64,000 nucleotides of DNA. Source: DATGFK01 sp040007395. GTDB lineage: Bacteria; Chloroflexota; Anaerolineae; Aggregatilineales; UBA2796. The notes under the pieces were generated by a model. That model saw only the letters and a list, made by a program, of their open reading frames with translations. It ran no database searches and was not told the origin of the DNA. The first letter of the stretch is position 1. Each line of letters opens with the position of its first letter. This document shows, in pieces, positions 1 to 8,817 of this stretch. Location: assembly GCA_040007395.1 (NCBI GenBank), contig JBDTVG010000098.1, positions 1-64,000 of the forward strand, read 5' to 3'. Made by a program: the position numbers and the translations under genes.

Positions 1-949
1 TGATCAGGTACGCGGGCGCATGATCGCCTACCGAATTCCAATTCTTCTTGCCGCGATTTTCGCCTAAGGTGTCGCTGCGTGCATCAAGCGTCACGGGATC
101 AAGGTGCGAGAAGTAGCCGCCCTTTTCCGTGTCCAAGAAGAACCGGTCAAATAGCTCGACGGTCAGTTCGGCATCCTTCAGAATACGTGGGTCGCCCGTG
201 ATGCGGTACGTTTGGATCGGCCCCGCCAGCGCGTAAATTTGCTCATAGGCAGGCACGGCGTCGTAGTCGTCACCAAACTCGGAGGCAAACACCTGTACTT
301 CACGGTCGCCATGTACGTCGATGCCGTGATACCAGTACACGATGTTGTTATCCATGTCGAAGAAGCGCATGTGCTTACGCAGATATTCCGTGCCAGCTTC
401 TGCGCCTTCCAGATAACGATCATCGCCTGTTAACAGATAGGCCGAGGCAAAGCCGAAGACCAAGCGCGAGATCGTATCGGTTTCTTGGCGGAAGTCGTCC
501 TGTTCTTTTTCGCCATTGAGCGAAATCCGTGTGCGGTAGTTTCGGAAGTCTACCGGGCCATCGCCAAACTGCGCCTTCAAATAGAAGTCGCCAATCTGCT
601 TGATCTGTTCAATCCACCAATCAGGCTGTTCGAAGAAGAACTCATCCTCTTGCACGCCATTGAACGTGAGATATTGCGCTTCAAAAGCGAAGCCTGAGTT
701 TTCAGGATAGTACACGCCATAGGTGTAGACAAATCGACCCGGCGTGAGCATATCGCGCATCGATCCCGTGCAGTCACGCCAGCCATCACCGAGGTTCCGC
801 ACGAACATGGCGTAAGTATTGCTCTTGAGTTTTATTGTGTATTCTCGGTTGTCACTGGTCGTAACAGTATAGAAGTCTTTGGCTTTGTCATAATGGCTGA
901 CATACCCCGCTATCGTATCCGAGAAAGTGAAATTGATCGCATTGCTCAT
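1..949 (-). CDS. AGE-family (N-acylglucosamine 2-epimerase-like) protein, 3' end missing
   Basis: The reading frame is open from ATG at 949 to the window edge, giving about 316 residues without the C-terminus. After an N-terminal beta-rich stretch of about 110 residues (with GDGWRDCTG), the sequence turns into the aromatic-rich helical-repeat style of the AGE (alpha/alpha)6 barrel: YRTRISLNGEKEQDDFRQET, then FGFASAYLLTGDDRYLEGA and WYHGIDVHGDREVQ. Members isomerise or bind sugars, but the substrate cannot be read here. An in-frame TAG about 60 nt upstream excludes a longer start. The Shine-Dalgarno sequence before 949 is weak. The gene is separated from the DJ-1 gene by 378 nt, so it probably has its own promoter. 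The family call is fairly firm; the activity is open. Confidence 0.72.
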   Translation of the reverse strand, partial: MSNAINFTFSDTIAGYVSHYDKAKDFYTVTTSDNREYTIKLKSNTYAMFVRNLGDGWRDCTGSMRDMLTPGRFVYTYGVYYPENSGFAFEAQYLTFNGVQEDEFFFEQPDWWIEQIKQIGDFYLKAQFGDGPVDFRNYRTRISLNGEKEQDDFRQETDTISRLVFGFASAYLLTGDDRYLEGAEAGTEYLRKHMRFFDMDNNIVYWYHGIDVHGDREVQVFASEFGDDYDAVPAYEQIYALAGPIQTYRITGDPRILKDAELTVELFDRFFLDTEKGGYFSHLDPVTLDARSDTLGENRGKKNWNSVGDHAPAYLI

Positions 950-1327
950 CTTGCTTCGCCAAGAAACCCCAACCTTTGGACTGGGGGAGGAATGGCGCTA
1001 TCTCCTTTCAATAGTAGTAGACAAAGGAGCGTTTTGAGGGAGAACGCCCAAACCCTCTAGGCCATGTTTAATGTTCTAATGGATAGAACAACTGATTTCT
1101 TCAACCATAGCGGACACAGGAAATACGAAGTGGGGAACGTTGTACTGTGTTGGGCTATCAGCCCAGTCTGCAAATTCGCGACGGTGAGTAGGAGAGTGAT
1201 GTTATTGCTTCCCCACCTGTCTAGTCAACCGTTTAACTTGCCTTTTCACCCGCTGGTGAGGCGAGTACGATTGGGGTAATTGACGTGCCGATGTCCTACT
1301 AAGGCAAATTAGAAACTACAGAAACAG
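950..1327. other. Non-coding stretch between the epimerase-like and DJ-1 genes
   Basis: No supported gene is seen. A small perfect hairpin (TGGGCT, 3-nt loop, AGCCCA) lies at 1151-1165. On the minus strand, TTGACT (1223-1228) is followed after about 17 nt by an AT-rich hexamer near 1199-1204. That would be a plausible but weak promoter for the epimerase-like gene with a leader of roughly 250 nt. Confidence 0.35.
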
Positions 1328-1942
1328 CTATGCTTTGACGGCTTCCAATTCTTTCAACAAAACGTCCATGAATTGATCAATGACACCCGGATGTTTGCCA
1401 GAAATCAAGTCACCATCGACTACCAGATCAACAGTGCCTTCATCGCCATAGATGACTTCCGCACCCGCATTTTCAACATCGCAAATGATGTTGTGAGCGC
1501 AGGTAACTTTGCGACCTGTTAGCAAGTTCTTGTCCGCACAGAGGAGCCACATACTATGGCAGATAGTGCCAACTTTCACGCCTTTCGCAGCCATAGCCTT
1601 ACGCAGGAAGACCACCGCTGGTGCTTGATTCGGCTCACCTTTTTTCGGCGCTACTTGATACCGCATCCGATCCATCGCATAAGCGCCAATGAGCAGTACC
1701 GCTTTATAGTCTTCGGGTTTTACGCTATTGATTTCAGTTTTGACCGTAACATGATCTTGAACCCGATCATCTTCAGGATTGCTACCAAAATGAAGCTCAG
1801 GTTGTCCCCACAAGTGCGACACATACTCAACTTCATAGCCGTGCTTGGGGAAAATTTCGTTGAACTTCCGATATTCGGTCTGGTCGAAATGCTCCTCGAT
1901 CAAAACGGCGACTTTGCCTTTTGAGGCAGTTGGGTTAGTCAT
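1328..1942 (-). CDS. DJ-1/PfpI family protein
   Basis: This 204-residue cytosolic protein belongs to the class I glutamine-amidotransferase-like superfamily. It has the PfpI/DJ-1 layout: an N-terminal VAVLIEEHFDQTE strand-loop carrying the conserved acid near residue 16, and the nucleophile elbow GTICHSMWLL with Cys128 followed by His129. Family members include proteases, glyoxalase/deglycase-type enzymes and isonitrile hydratases, and the exact reaction cannot be chosen from sequence. The closest style is the large PfpI-type with a GTICH elbow. It is the last gene of a leftward run with the NTF2-like and cupin genes. A 10-bp inverted repeat at 2007-2030 sits just upstream and may control it separately. 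Confidence 0.85.
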   Translation of the reverse strand: MTNPTASKGKVAVLIEEHFDQTEYRKFNEIFPKHGYEVEYVSHLWGQPELHFGSNPEDDRVQDHVTVKTEINSVKPEDYKAVLLIGAYAMDRMRYQVAPKKGEPNQAPAVVFLRKAMAAKGVKVGTICHSMWLLCADKNLLTGRKVTCAHNIICDVENAGAEVIYGDEGTVDLVVDGDLISGKHPGVIDQFMDVLLKELEAVKA

Positions 1943-2006
1943 GTTGATTCTCTCTCCACTATTCCAGTACAGTACTTCCTAGACCCCTACCTTATATAAT
2001 CGCTGA

Positions 2007-2030
2007 ACCCGTAAATACGAATTTACGGGT
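2007..2030. promoter_or_regulatory. Perfect 10-bp inverted repeat upstream of the DJ-1 gene (candidate operator)
   Basis: ACCCGTAAAT at 2007-2016 is repeated inverted at 2021-2030 around a 4-nt centre. It lies 65 nt before the DJ-1 start. On the minus strand it is followed by a TATA-rich stretch (1991-2000) that could be a -10 region. No T-run follows, so a regulator-binding site is more likely than a terminator. Confidence 0.45.
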
Positions 2031-2067
2031 CAATAAATTCGACATTGCAGTGCAATATCGCTGATGC

Positions 2068-2628
2068 TTATTCAGTGAGATGACTGAGCAGTTCTTCTGA
2101 CGCATTGACATCACGGTAAAAGGTTAATTGCTCGGTCTTGAGCGCGATTCCGCCACGATGACCGCGCCGCAGGAAGGTAACGTTCCCTTTCGCGATAATT
2201 TCGTTGGTCGTATCATCGAAAGCCTGCCACTCAAAATAAACAACTTCTCCATGAAATTGTACAATGGGCCAAGTCATTGTGGCACCGGGCTGGGCAATGA
2301 TGGCAACCCAGTGCTTTTCACGGTCATTTTCATGTCCATAAAAGGGGCCGTCGGCGCACAGATAAACGTATTCTTCGCGATATTCCTGACCAAGTATATC
2401 GAAGCGTCCACCGCGCAGGGAAGCGCAATGGGTGGGGAACCATTCGCGGTTTTCAGCCATTATCTGCTCGATAGTATAAGTACTATCAATCGCTGGTTGC
2501 TTTGCCTCTTTGAGGGGTTGAATATCAGCACTCAGCTTGACAAGGGCAGCCTGAGTCTCGGCACTCACCAAACCCGGCAGCGAGAAATTAGCAGCTAATC
2601 CGTTCCAATAATTAACACGTTTGGTCAT
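2068..2628 (-). CDS. NTF2/SnoaL-like protein
   Basis: This 186-residue protein has a short N-terminal helical segment and then a small alpha+beta domain. The domain resembles NTF2-like (SnoaL/limonene-epoxide-hydrolase fold) proteins, with a WFPTHCASLRGGRFD segment, a VQFHGEVVYFEWQAFD beta-hairpin and GNVTFLRRGHRGGIALKTEQ. Such domains act as small isomerases, hydrolases or ligand-binding units, and no catalytic residue can be assigned. The Shine-Dalgarno AAGGAAGAGG directly before ATG 2628 supports the start. It lies between the cupin and DJ-1 genes on the same strand, with a strong hairpin in the preceding gap. The fold call is tentative. Confidence 0.55.
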   Translation of the reverse strand: MTKRVNYWNGLAANFSLPGLVSAETQAALVKLSADIQPLKEAKQPAIDSTYTIEQIMAENREWFPTHCASLRGGRFDILGQEYREEYVYLCADGPFYGHENDREKHWVAIIAQPGATMTWPIVQFHGEVVYFEWQAFDDTTNEIIAKGNVTFLRRGHRGGIALKTEQLTFYRDVNASEELLSHLTE

Positions 2629-2647
2629 AATCCTCTTCCTTGAGATG

Positions 2648-2674
2648 AGGCTGGGGTAATCGTTACCCCAGCCT
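2648..2674. terminator. Strong intercistronic hairpin (12-bp stem, 3-nt loop)
   Basis: AGGCTGGGGTAA at 2648-2659 pairs perfectly with 2663-2674 around TCG. It lies between the cupin stop and the Shine-Dalgarno of the NTF2-like gene. No T-run follows on the minus strand, so it may be an attenuator or an mRNA-stability element rather than a full intrinsic terminator. Confidence 0.5.
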
Positions 2675-2704
2675 GATAGATAGTGGTGAAGGAACGATCA
2701 GGAA

Positions 2705-3229
2705 TTAGCGTACCATCGCGTCGAGGAGGGCCACATCCAAACCAACCTCACGATAATGCTTACGGGCCAGTTCGAGTAGGGTAAAGCCGTCATCATAACC
2801 GACGCACTTGCCAGATTCGATACTGTCCAGATAGATCAAACCACCGTGGAGGACGAAGAAGGTGATCATTGGCTCAGGGGCATCGGCGGGCACAACGAGC
2901 GTATGGGCTTCGCCGGCTGGCTCGAAAATATAGCTGCCTTCGGTGGCAACCCAATCATGTTCGAGATAGCGCCATGATCCCTTCAGGGTGAGACCATGTA
3001 CCGTGCTGACATGGTAGTGGGGATTAAGACGACTGCCCGGCATCACTTTGAGGATGTTGGCAAAACCGCCCTCGCTAACGCTGAAGCTGCACGCTTGGAA
3101 CCATACACCATCAACGTATGGTATCCACATCCGATCGTCATCTAAATTTGTCAGCGCCATAAACTCATCGCGCCGACGCAGTTCGGGAGCTATTCCATCG
3201 TGGAAAGTTTCAAACTTTGATACTGGCAT
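2705..3229 (-). CDS. Cupin-domain protein, 2,4'-dihydroxyacetophenone dioxygenase-like
   Basis: This 174-residue single-domain cupin has motif 1 read as PGSRLNPHYHVSTVHGLTLK, with a His-x-His pair and a further His, and a motif 2 region EPAGEAHTLVVP. These are likely metal ligands. The overall form (MWIPYVDGVWFQACSFSVSE, then GGLIYLD) resembles the family that includes 2,4'-dihydroxyacetophenone dioxygenase, an Fe-dependent C-C cleaving enzyme, but many homologues have unknown substrates. It is the first gene of the leftward cupin / NTF2-like / DJ-1 run. This set looks like a detoxification or small-molecule catabolism group, which is inference. Confidence 0.75.
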   Translation of the reverse strand: MPVSKFETFHDGIAPELRRRDEFMALTNLDDDRMWIPYVDGVWFQACSFSVSEGGFANILKVMPGSRLNPHYHVSTVHGLTLKGSWRYLEHDWVATEGSYIFEPAGEAHTLVVPADAPEPMITFFVLHGGLIYLDSIESGKCVGYDDGFTLLELARKHYREVGLDVALLDAMVR

Positions 3230-3446
3230 TTGACTATCTCTCTTTTACTTGATTTGCGGCGAAATTTTAATCAATAGCACATAGCCATCTTCACGCATTT
3301 GTATCGGAAGATCTATGTGAAATCGAAAAATGAAATGGCTACGAGCTTCCATGTAGCACATGATACAGCGTGCAGATCTACATCGGTTGGCTAGTCAGCG
3401 GCGTATCGTCAAGGAGACTGACTTAGCCCAAGTCGGCTTTGTGCGA

Positions 3447-4214
3447 TTAGGCTGGCATTCTGAACGTGATAGTTCCACCGTTTATTGGAAATGTTCCGAC
3501 ATCTACATAACCCTCTGCGTTAACGTCTGTTGAAACGAGTACAAATGCGCCGCAGAAGGGCAGCGTAATTCCATGTCGTAGCACCGAGTATCCCCATGCA
3601 GCCGCGTTTGCGAGTGTCCACTTGCGGCTTGTTCCTCTGGGAGAGGGTGTTGGCAGGGCGCGTTCAAAACCAATAACTTCCGTCGTTGCAGGGTTAACAG
3701 GGAAGGTCGAATAACGCCGTGTAGCTGTCTCTTCTAAAGCACGAAACTCAAGATCGGCGGGAACATTCAATGGGAGTTTCAAATCAGCAATAGCTTGACG
3801 CACAGTAGCATTCGTGTCCGTCAGCAAGTTTTGCATGTAACCGTCTTTTTCCCAAGCTTTCGTCGTGACATAAGACTGCACGACCGCGCGTAACATCTGC
3901 GCCAAGCCTAGCTCACCGTTAGCGATTGCTGTTTTAACGGCCTCACTGCGCTCTTTGTTAGTATAGAATTCATTGGGCTTCAGGTCAGGTTCATCGGGGA
4001 CTACTGTGATAGTAGGCCAATTGGAGGGTTTGCCGGGGATAGAAAACCATATGAGTTTAGGGTTTTCCGGTAACACCTTGAGATCGATAAAATCGGGAAT
4101 GATCTCACCGACTTCACGCGCTAGGACTGCTTTGGGGGCACCCATAAACTCCCGACACAGTTCATCGCTTGCCCAAATCGATTCTATCATTTCTGTGTAA
4201 TTCTTACCGGGCAT
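3447..4214 (-). CDS. Protein with two tandem nitrile-hydratase-leader-like (NHLP) units
   Basis: The frame is open from 4277, but the true start is most likely ATG 4214 (MPGKNYTEM), because AAGGAG stands 9 nt upstream of it at 4224-4229. That gives 255 residues. Residues 8-62 read like an NHLP unit: ESIWASDELC, then APKAVLAREVGEIIPDFIDL, VLPENP and IWFSIPGKP. Residues 117-175 repeat the pattern: TTKAWEKDGYMQNLLTD, TVRQAIADLKLPLNVPADL, ALEETATRRYSTFPVNP. NHLP units are known as leader peptides of ribosomal peptides (proteusin or TOMM precursors) and from the nitrile hydratase alpha subunit. The tail, 176-255, has a single Cys (LPFCGAF) and ends in a Gly/Thr-rich beta-like segment. No modifying enzyme or peptidase is next to it. 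The unit assignment is pattern-based, and the function is unknown. Confidence 0.6.
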   Translation of the reverse strand: MPGKNYTEMIESIWASDELCREFMGAPKAVLAREVGEIIPDFIDLKVLPENPKLIWFSIPGKPSNWPTITVVPDEPDLKPNEFYTNKERSEAVKTAIANGELGLAQMLRAVVQSYVTTKAWEKDGYMQNLLTDTNATVRQAIADLKLPLNVPADLEFRALEETATRRYSTFPVNPATTEVIGFERALPTPSPRGTSRKWTLANAAAWGYSVLRHGITLPFCGAFVLVSTDVNAEGYVDVGTFPINGGTITFRMPA

Positions 4215-4680
4215 ATAAGCTTGCTCCTTAGATAGGAAAATAGCCAATCGAATATATGATCGATTGTTTATCGACAAGACAGAATCAAAAATCCAACTTA
4301 GTAAATTGGGGGAATCTTAATATATTGAGACTTGATAGGAAGCGCAACTAAGTTGAAAGATAATGATAGAAGTAGAATCATACGTAAAGATAATGGAAAA
4401 CATCCGCAAAGTCAATCAAGGATCCGTAACAAAACAATTCAAATCTTATATAAGTGAGCCGTGTGTATGTCGTGGAAAACTTAAAAATTGTCAGCTGAAA
4501 CAAGGCTTGAGAAAGGGTTAGTCCAAGCGAATTAGGTTAACCTGAAAGTACAGTTTGAAACCTCAGCGTCACCGATAGGCACCATTACACAGAAGGCGCT
4601 GCTGTTGGTTGAGGTATCGATGATCACACGCAACATAAGGTAAAATTATCATAAGTTTATTGTGATGAGAATACCTGTGC
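4215..4680. other. AT-rich divergent intergenic region
   Basis: No gene is supported. The region holds the divergent promoters of the NHLP-like gene and the helicase. A 9-bp inverted repeat (CAACTTAGT at 4294-4302, ACTAAGTTG at 4347-4355) lies on the NHLP side. No clear sigma-70 pair was found. Confidence 0.4.
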
Positions 4681-7221
4681 ATGTCTGTTCAAAATGTACT
4701 TGACCGTTTGCGGCAGGATTCAAAGTTTGTGGCGAATGTGGTGGCATGGGAACGCATCCCTGCACGTCCAGCCCGCGAAGTAGCGTTCCCGGCGCGGCTG
4801 GATGGCACACTTGCCGAAATGCTGCGGCGTGGTGGCATCGAGAAATTATATACACATCAGGCGCAAGCAGTCGAGGCGGCGCTTTCTGGCGAGAATGTGG
4901 TCGTAGTTACGCCGACTGCCAGCGGCAAAACGTTGTGCTATAACCTGCCTGTACTGCAAACTTGCCTTGCCGATCCCTCGGCACGAGCTTTATACCTTTT
5001 CCCGACAAAGGCATTGGCACAGGATCAGGCGGCGGGACTGGCTGCACTCAACGATAGTCTGGACGGCTTGGCGGGTCGCGTACCCGTCCATGTCTACGAC
5101 GGAGACACCCCGACAGGCCAACGCCAATCGATGCGGCAGCAGTCGGGGATCATCATCTCCAACCCCGATATGCTGCACCGAGGCATTTTGCCCCACCATA
5201 CGCGCTGGGCTAGCTTTTTCGAGAATCTGCGCTTTGTGGTGATTGACGAACTGCACGCCTATCGCGGCGTATTTGGCAGTCACGTTGCGAATGTACTACG
5301 CCGCATGCGCCGCATCTGTCAATTCTACGGCTCAAGCCCGATTTTTCTGTGTGCGTCAGCGACTATTGCCAATCCACGCGAACTGGCTGAACAACTGATT
5401 GAAGCCCCGGTACGGCTAATCGATAACAACGGCGCGCCGCAAGGGGAAAAGCACTTCCTGATCTATAACCCACCGGTGATCGATTCGGCGCTGGGTATCC
5501 GGCGCAGCTATACGCTGGAAAGCCGACATATCGCCGGAGCATTTTTGGCTGACGAGGTGCAAACCATTGTATTCGCCCGCGCCCGCCTGACCACCGAAGT
5601 ATTGTTGGGTTATCTTCGCGATGAAGTGGCGACTCTGGGTGGCGATTCGGCAACGGTGCGGGGCTATCGGGGCGGCTATCTGCCCCACGAACGCCGCGCT
5701 ATCGAACACGGCTTGCGGCAAGGCAATGTGCGCGGTGTGGTCGCGACCAACGCGCTCGAACTTGGGGTAGACATCGGGCAATTAGGCGCGGTAATTATTG
5801 CGGGCTACCCCGGTACACTCGCCAGTACATGGCAGCAAGCTGGACGGGCAGGTCGCCGCGCCGACACCAGCGCCGCGATTCTCGTTGCCTCTGGTGCGCC
5901 ACTGGATCAGTACATCGCGCAGCACCCGCGCTACCTGTTTCAGCGTACCGTTGAACAAGCCCGCATCAACGCCGATAACCTTGTGATTCTGCTCAACCAT
6001 GTGCGCTGTGCAGCCTTTGAACTGCCTTTTAAACCGGGTGAAACCTTTGGAACTTTCGGTGAAGTGACTGAACTCCTAAACTTTCTGGCTGAGGATGAAA
6101 AAAGTCTGCATAACACGGGCGGCACGTATCGCTGGGTAGCGCCTGATGCGCCTGCCGAAGCGATCAGCTTGCGTACTGGAACGAGCGATACCATCGTGAT
6201 TCAGGATGTGACCGATTCTGAGCCAATCGTGATTGGGCAAGCAGATCGCCAGACTGCACCTTTGATGGTTCACGTCGGCGCAGTTTATTTGCATGAAGGT
6301 CGTCAATTTATCATCGAGGCGTTGGACTGGGAAAACGGAATAGCCGCTGCACGCCAAACGGCAGTAGATTACTACACCGATGCCAGCGCTAGCAGCACAA
6401 TTACGGTGATCGAGGAAGATTGCTCCGAGGTAGCTGGCGACGTGATTAAGGCGCGGGGCTTGGTCGAAGTGACATGGCGGGCGACAGGCTTCCGCATGAT
6501 CAAGCGCTATACGCATGAGACGCTTGGCAACGGCGAGATCGATCTACCGGAACAGCGCTTCGAGACGACGGCCTACTGGCTATATTTGACTCCTGATTTG
6601 GTCACAGCCCTCAGCGAGGCAGGCGTGATCCTCCAGCCGAACGACTATGGTCCGAACTGGCAGACGCAGCGTAATGCTGCCCGCGCCCGTGATGGCTACC
6701 GCTGCCGCAACTGCAACGCGCCTGAAAAACCGTCGATGCAGCACCATGTCCACCACCTGACCCCATTCCGCACCTTTGGCTATGTACGTGGACAGAACAA
6801 CAATTATCAAGTGGCGAACCAGCTTGAGAATCTGGTAACGCTGTGTCCATCCTGCCATCGTGCCGCCGAAGCACAGCAGCACACCCGCAGTGCGTTAGGT
6901 GGTCTAGGCAACGTTCTGCGTAATCTGGCGACGTTGTATCTAATGTGCGAACCCGGCGACGTGGGTCTGATTATCGATCAGAAAAGCAGCTACACAGGCG
7001 CACCGACCATCACGCTGTACGATAACCTTCCGGCGGGCTTGGGCTTTAGCGATAGGCTCTATGAACTACACGACGAGTTGCTTAAAGCAGCCCTCGAACT
7101 TATCCGCGACTGCAAATGTACCGAAGGCTGTCCTGCCTGCGTTGGCCCCGTCAGCGAAGTTGGCAGCCAGACCAAAGCCTTAGCGCTGCATCTAGTGGAA
7201 TCGATGATTCCAGCAGAGTAA
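4681..7221 (+). CDS. MrfA/YprA-type DEAD/DEAH-box helicase with an inserted HNH domain and C-terminal MZB (DUF1998) region
   Basis: This 846-residue superfamily 2 helicase has Walker A TPTASGKT (about residues 75-85), a DELH Walker B (about 188), motif III SAT (about 225) and motif VI QQAGRAGRR (about 385-393). The C-terminus carries the CKCTEGCPACVGP cluster (about 811-824) of MrfA-like proteins, which bind a metal and act in DNA repair such as mitomycin C response. Between the two lies an insertion at about 661-735 with CRNC, a HHVHH motif, ENLVTLCPSCH. This is a complete-looking HNH (beta-beta-alpha metal) nuclease domain. Ordinary MrfA proteins are roughly 100 residues shorter. A combined unwinding and nicking role is inference. 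It stands alone, convergent with the DUF3224 gene. Confidence 0.88.
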   Translation: MSVQNVLDRLRQDSKFVANVVAWERIPARPAREVAFPARLDGTLAEMLRRGGIEKLYTHQAQAVEAALSGENVVVVTPTASGKTLCYNLPVLQTCLADPSARALYLFPTKALAQDQAAGLAALNDSLDGLAGRVPVHVYDGDTPTGQRQSMRQQSGIIISNPDMLHRGILPHHTRWASFFENLRFVVIDELHAYRGVFGSHVANVLRRMRRICQFYGSSPIFLCASATIANPRELAEQLIEAPVRLIDNNGAPQGEKHFLIYNPPVIDSALGIRRSYTLESRHIAGAFLADEVQTIVFARARLTTEVLLGYLRDEVATLGGDSATVRGYRGGYLPHERRAIEHGLRQGNVRGVVATNALELGVDIGQLGAVIIAGYPGTLASTWQQAGRAGRRADTSAAILVASGAPLDQYIAQHPRYLFQRTVEQARINADNLVILLNHVRCAAFELPFKPGETFGTFGEVTELLNFLAEDEKSLHNTGGTYRWVAPDAPAEAISLRTGTSDTIVIQDVTDSEPIVIGQADRQTAPLMVHVGAVYLHEGRQFIIEALDWENGIAAARQTAVDYYTDASASSTITVIEEDCSEVAGDVIKARGLVEVTWRATGFRMIKRYTHETLGNGEIDLPEQRFETTAYWLYLTPDLVTALSEAGVILQPNDYGPNWQTQRNAARARDGYRCRNCNAPEKPSMQHHVHHLTPFRTFGYVRGQNNNYQVANQLENLVTLCPSCHRAAEAQQHTRSALGGLGNVLRNLATLYLMCEPGDVGLIIDQKSSYTGAPTITLYDNLPAGLGFSDRLYELHDELLKAALELIRDCKCTEGCPACVGPVSEVGSQTKALALHLVESMIPAE

Positions 7222-7244
7222 GTCTGTGACTAAATAACCCAATT

Positions 7245-7649
7245 TCAAGAGCTTTCGGGCAACGTATAGTCGAATTCGTATAAGTGCTTATCATTGACAA
7301 TATTGATTGTCATGGTGCCACTGAGTTCCACAAGCTGACCCGTACCGGAATCAGGTACGACAACAATGGTAAGCTGTGGGACTCCGCGTGTCATCGTGGC
7401 GTTGTGTTGCAGCGCAAATGTGCCACTGCGACCATGCAGAGTCCCAATGACGCGCTCGATGGCGACATATCCAGCGGAATTGGGGGTATCCGTGCCAACG
7501 GCTAACATCTGACCCTTGCTGGTCGCTTCGAGATCGCCGCTGAATTGCTTGTCGAGTGACATCCTGCCTATGGTTGGATCGCCTACATTTTCTTCTGGCG
7601 CTTGAGGAGTCATTTTTACTTCAAATGTGCCGCTAGCATGAGTCGTCAT
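7245..7649 (-). CDS. DUF3224-family protein
   Basis: This 134-residue protein is a small beta-barrel-type protein. It shows the DUF3224 features: an opening ASGTFEVKM strand, a central MSLDKQFSGDLEATSKGQML, the ERVIGTLHGRSGTFALQH segment and a DSGTGQLVELSGTM strand near the end. Function is unknown in the family, and structures suggest an allene-oxide-cyclase-like barrel. It lies 19 nt downstream of the DegT-type aminotransferase on the same strand, so co-transcription is likely. It converges on the helicase with a 23-nt gap and no visible terminator. Confidence 0.85.
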   Translation of the reverse strand: MTTHASGTFEVKMTPQAPEENVGDPTIGRMSLDKQFSGDLEATSKGQMLAVGTDTPNSAGYVAIERVIGTLHGRSGTFALQHNATMTRGVPQLTIVVVPDSGTGQLVELSGTMTINIVNDKHLYEFDYTLPESS

Positions 7650-7668
7650 GATTGATTCCTATTGATTT

Positions 7669-8817
7669 TTAGTGGGTCGCTATCTGTTCACGCACTGCGC
7701 TCTTGAGTTCATGCGCGACTCGTTCCACATCTTCGCGAGTCAGGCGTAGATGTAGTGGCAGCGAGATCAGGCGATCACTAGCCGAGGCCGCGTTGGGACA
7801 AGTGCCGTGTGCATCGTGATACATGCCGTACAGTGTATTGTCGCGATAGTGTACACCGGGATAAATCTGCACGCGGTTGAGCGCCGCCATGACCATATCG
7901 CGGTCATCCACCAGAATTTGATACAGGTGGCGTGAAGGTTCGCAGTCAGGCGCTATCGGTATCCGCTCGATGTGCGGCTCGTCGGCAAGCAGTTCATCGT
8001 ACCATGCCGCTACCTGACGGCGATAGCGGTTATCCTCATCTAAATATTTCAGCGCCACTAAACCCATCGCTGCCATGATCGAATTGCCATGATATTTGAA
8101 GCCCACATTCTCGACATCGTAGTACCAGCTATAGGTGCCGCCGCTGGCAGTCCGCGCATAGGTATCCTTACTGATGCCCATCCACGACCATTTTCGCGCC
8201 GCTGCGTCGAATTCGGCGGTACTCCAACAGATCATCCCGGAGTCGCCAGTCGGCAAATTTTTGACCGCCTGAAAGCTAAACACGGTTACATCGGCATCCT
8301 GCCCGATCTGTTTGCCATGCAGCCGTGTCCCGGACATATGCGCCGCATCAAGGATTAGCTTTAGGCTGTGTGTTTCGCACAGCTTATGGATCGCCTCGTA
8401 GCTGCCCGCATTGCCGCCCATGCCCACGAAAATCACAGCGCGGGTTTTGGGTGTGATCCGCGCTTCAACCGAGGCTGGATCGAGACACAAATACTGATCG
8501 ACATCGGCAAAAACAGGCTTCAAATGCTCGTATAAAATGGCATGGTTCGTCGAAACAAAAGTGAGCGGTGTCGTGATGATCTCATCATCGTCTTGCCATC
8601 CATAGGCGGCTTTAAGTTGGGCGACTGCCAAATGCAAGCCTGCTGTTGCCGAACCGAGAAAATGGGCATAGGGCAGCCCAGTATAGTCTTTCCACGCCTG
8701 CTCAAATTGAACGGTCTTGAAGCCCAGACCTGTCCAGCCTTTTTCGAGACACTCCCGAATGGCTTCGAGGGTTTCATCAATGCGGAATGTCGGCACAAAT
8801 AATTGAATAGGCTGCAT
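7669..8817 (-). CDS. DegT/DnrJ/EryC1/StrS-family PLP aminotransferase
   Basis: This 382-residue fold-type I PLP enzyme is of the sugar aminotransferase group. The Schiff-base lysine stands in FSFQAVKNLPTGDSGM (about residue 185), and the PLP-binding Asp in LILDAAHMSG. The N-terminal ATAGLHLAV replaces the usual GTxALxLAL phosphate-binding loop. Members normally transfer an amino group from glutamate to keto-sugars for cell-surface glycans or antibiotics. No other sugar-nucleotide gene is nearby, so the substrate is open. It is the first gene of a leftward pair with DUF3224, and divergent from the MFS transporter. Confidence 0.85.
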   Translation of the reverse strand: MQPIQLFVPTFRIDETLEAIRECLEKGWTGLGFKTVQFEQAWKDYTGLPYAHFLGSATAGLHLAVAQLKAAYGWQDDDEIITTPLTFVSTNHAILYEHLKPVFADVDQYLCLDPASVEARITPKTRAVIFVGMGGNAGSYEAIHKLCETHSLKLILDAAHMSGTRLHGKQIGQDADVTVFSFQAVKNLPTGDSGMICWSTAEFDAAARKWSWMGISKDTYARTASGGTYSWYYDVENVGFKYHGNSIMAAMGLVALKYLDEDNRYRRQVAAWYDELLADEPHIERIPIAPDCEPSRHLYQILVDDRDMVMAALNRVQIYPGVHYRDNTLYGMYHDAHGTCPNAASASDRLISLPLHLRLTREDVERVAHELKSAVREQIATH

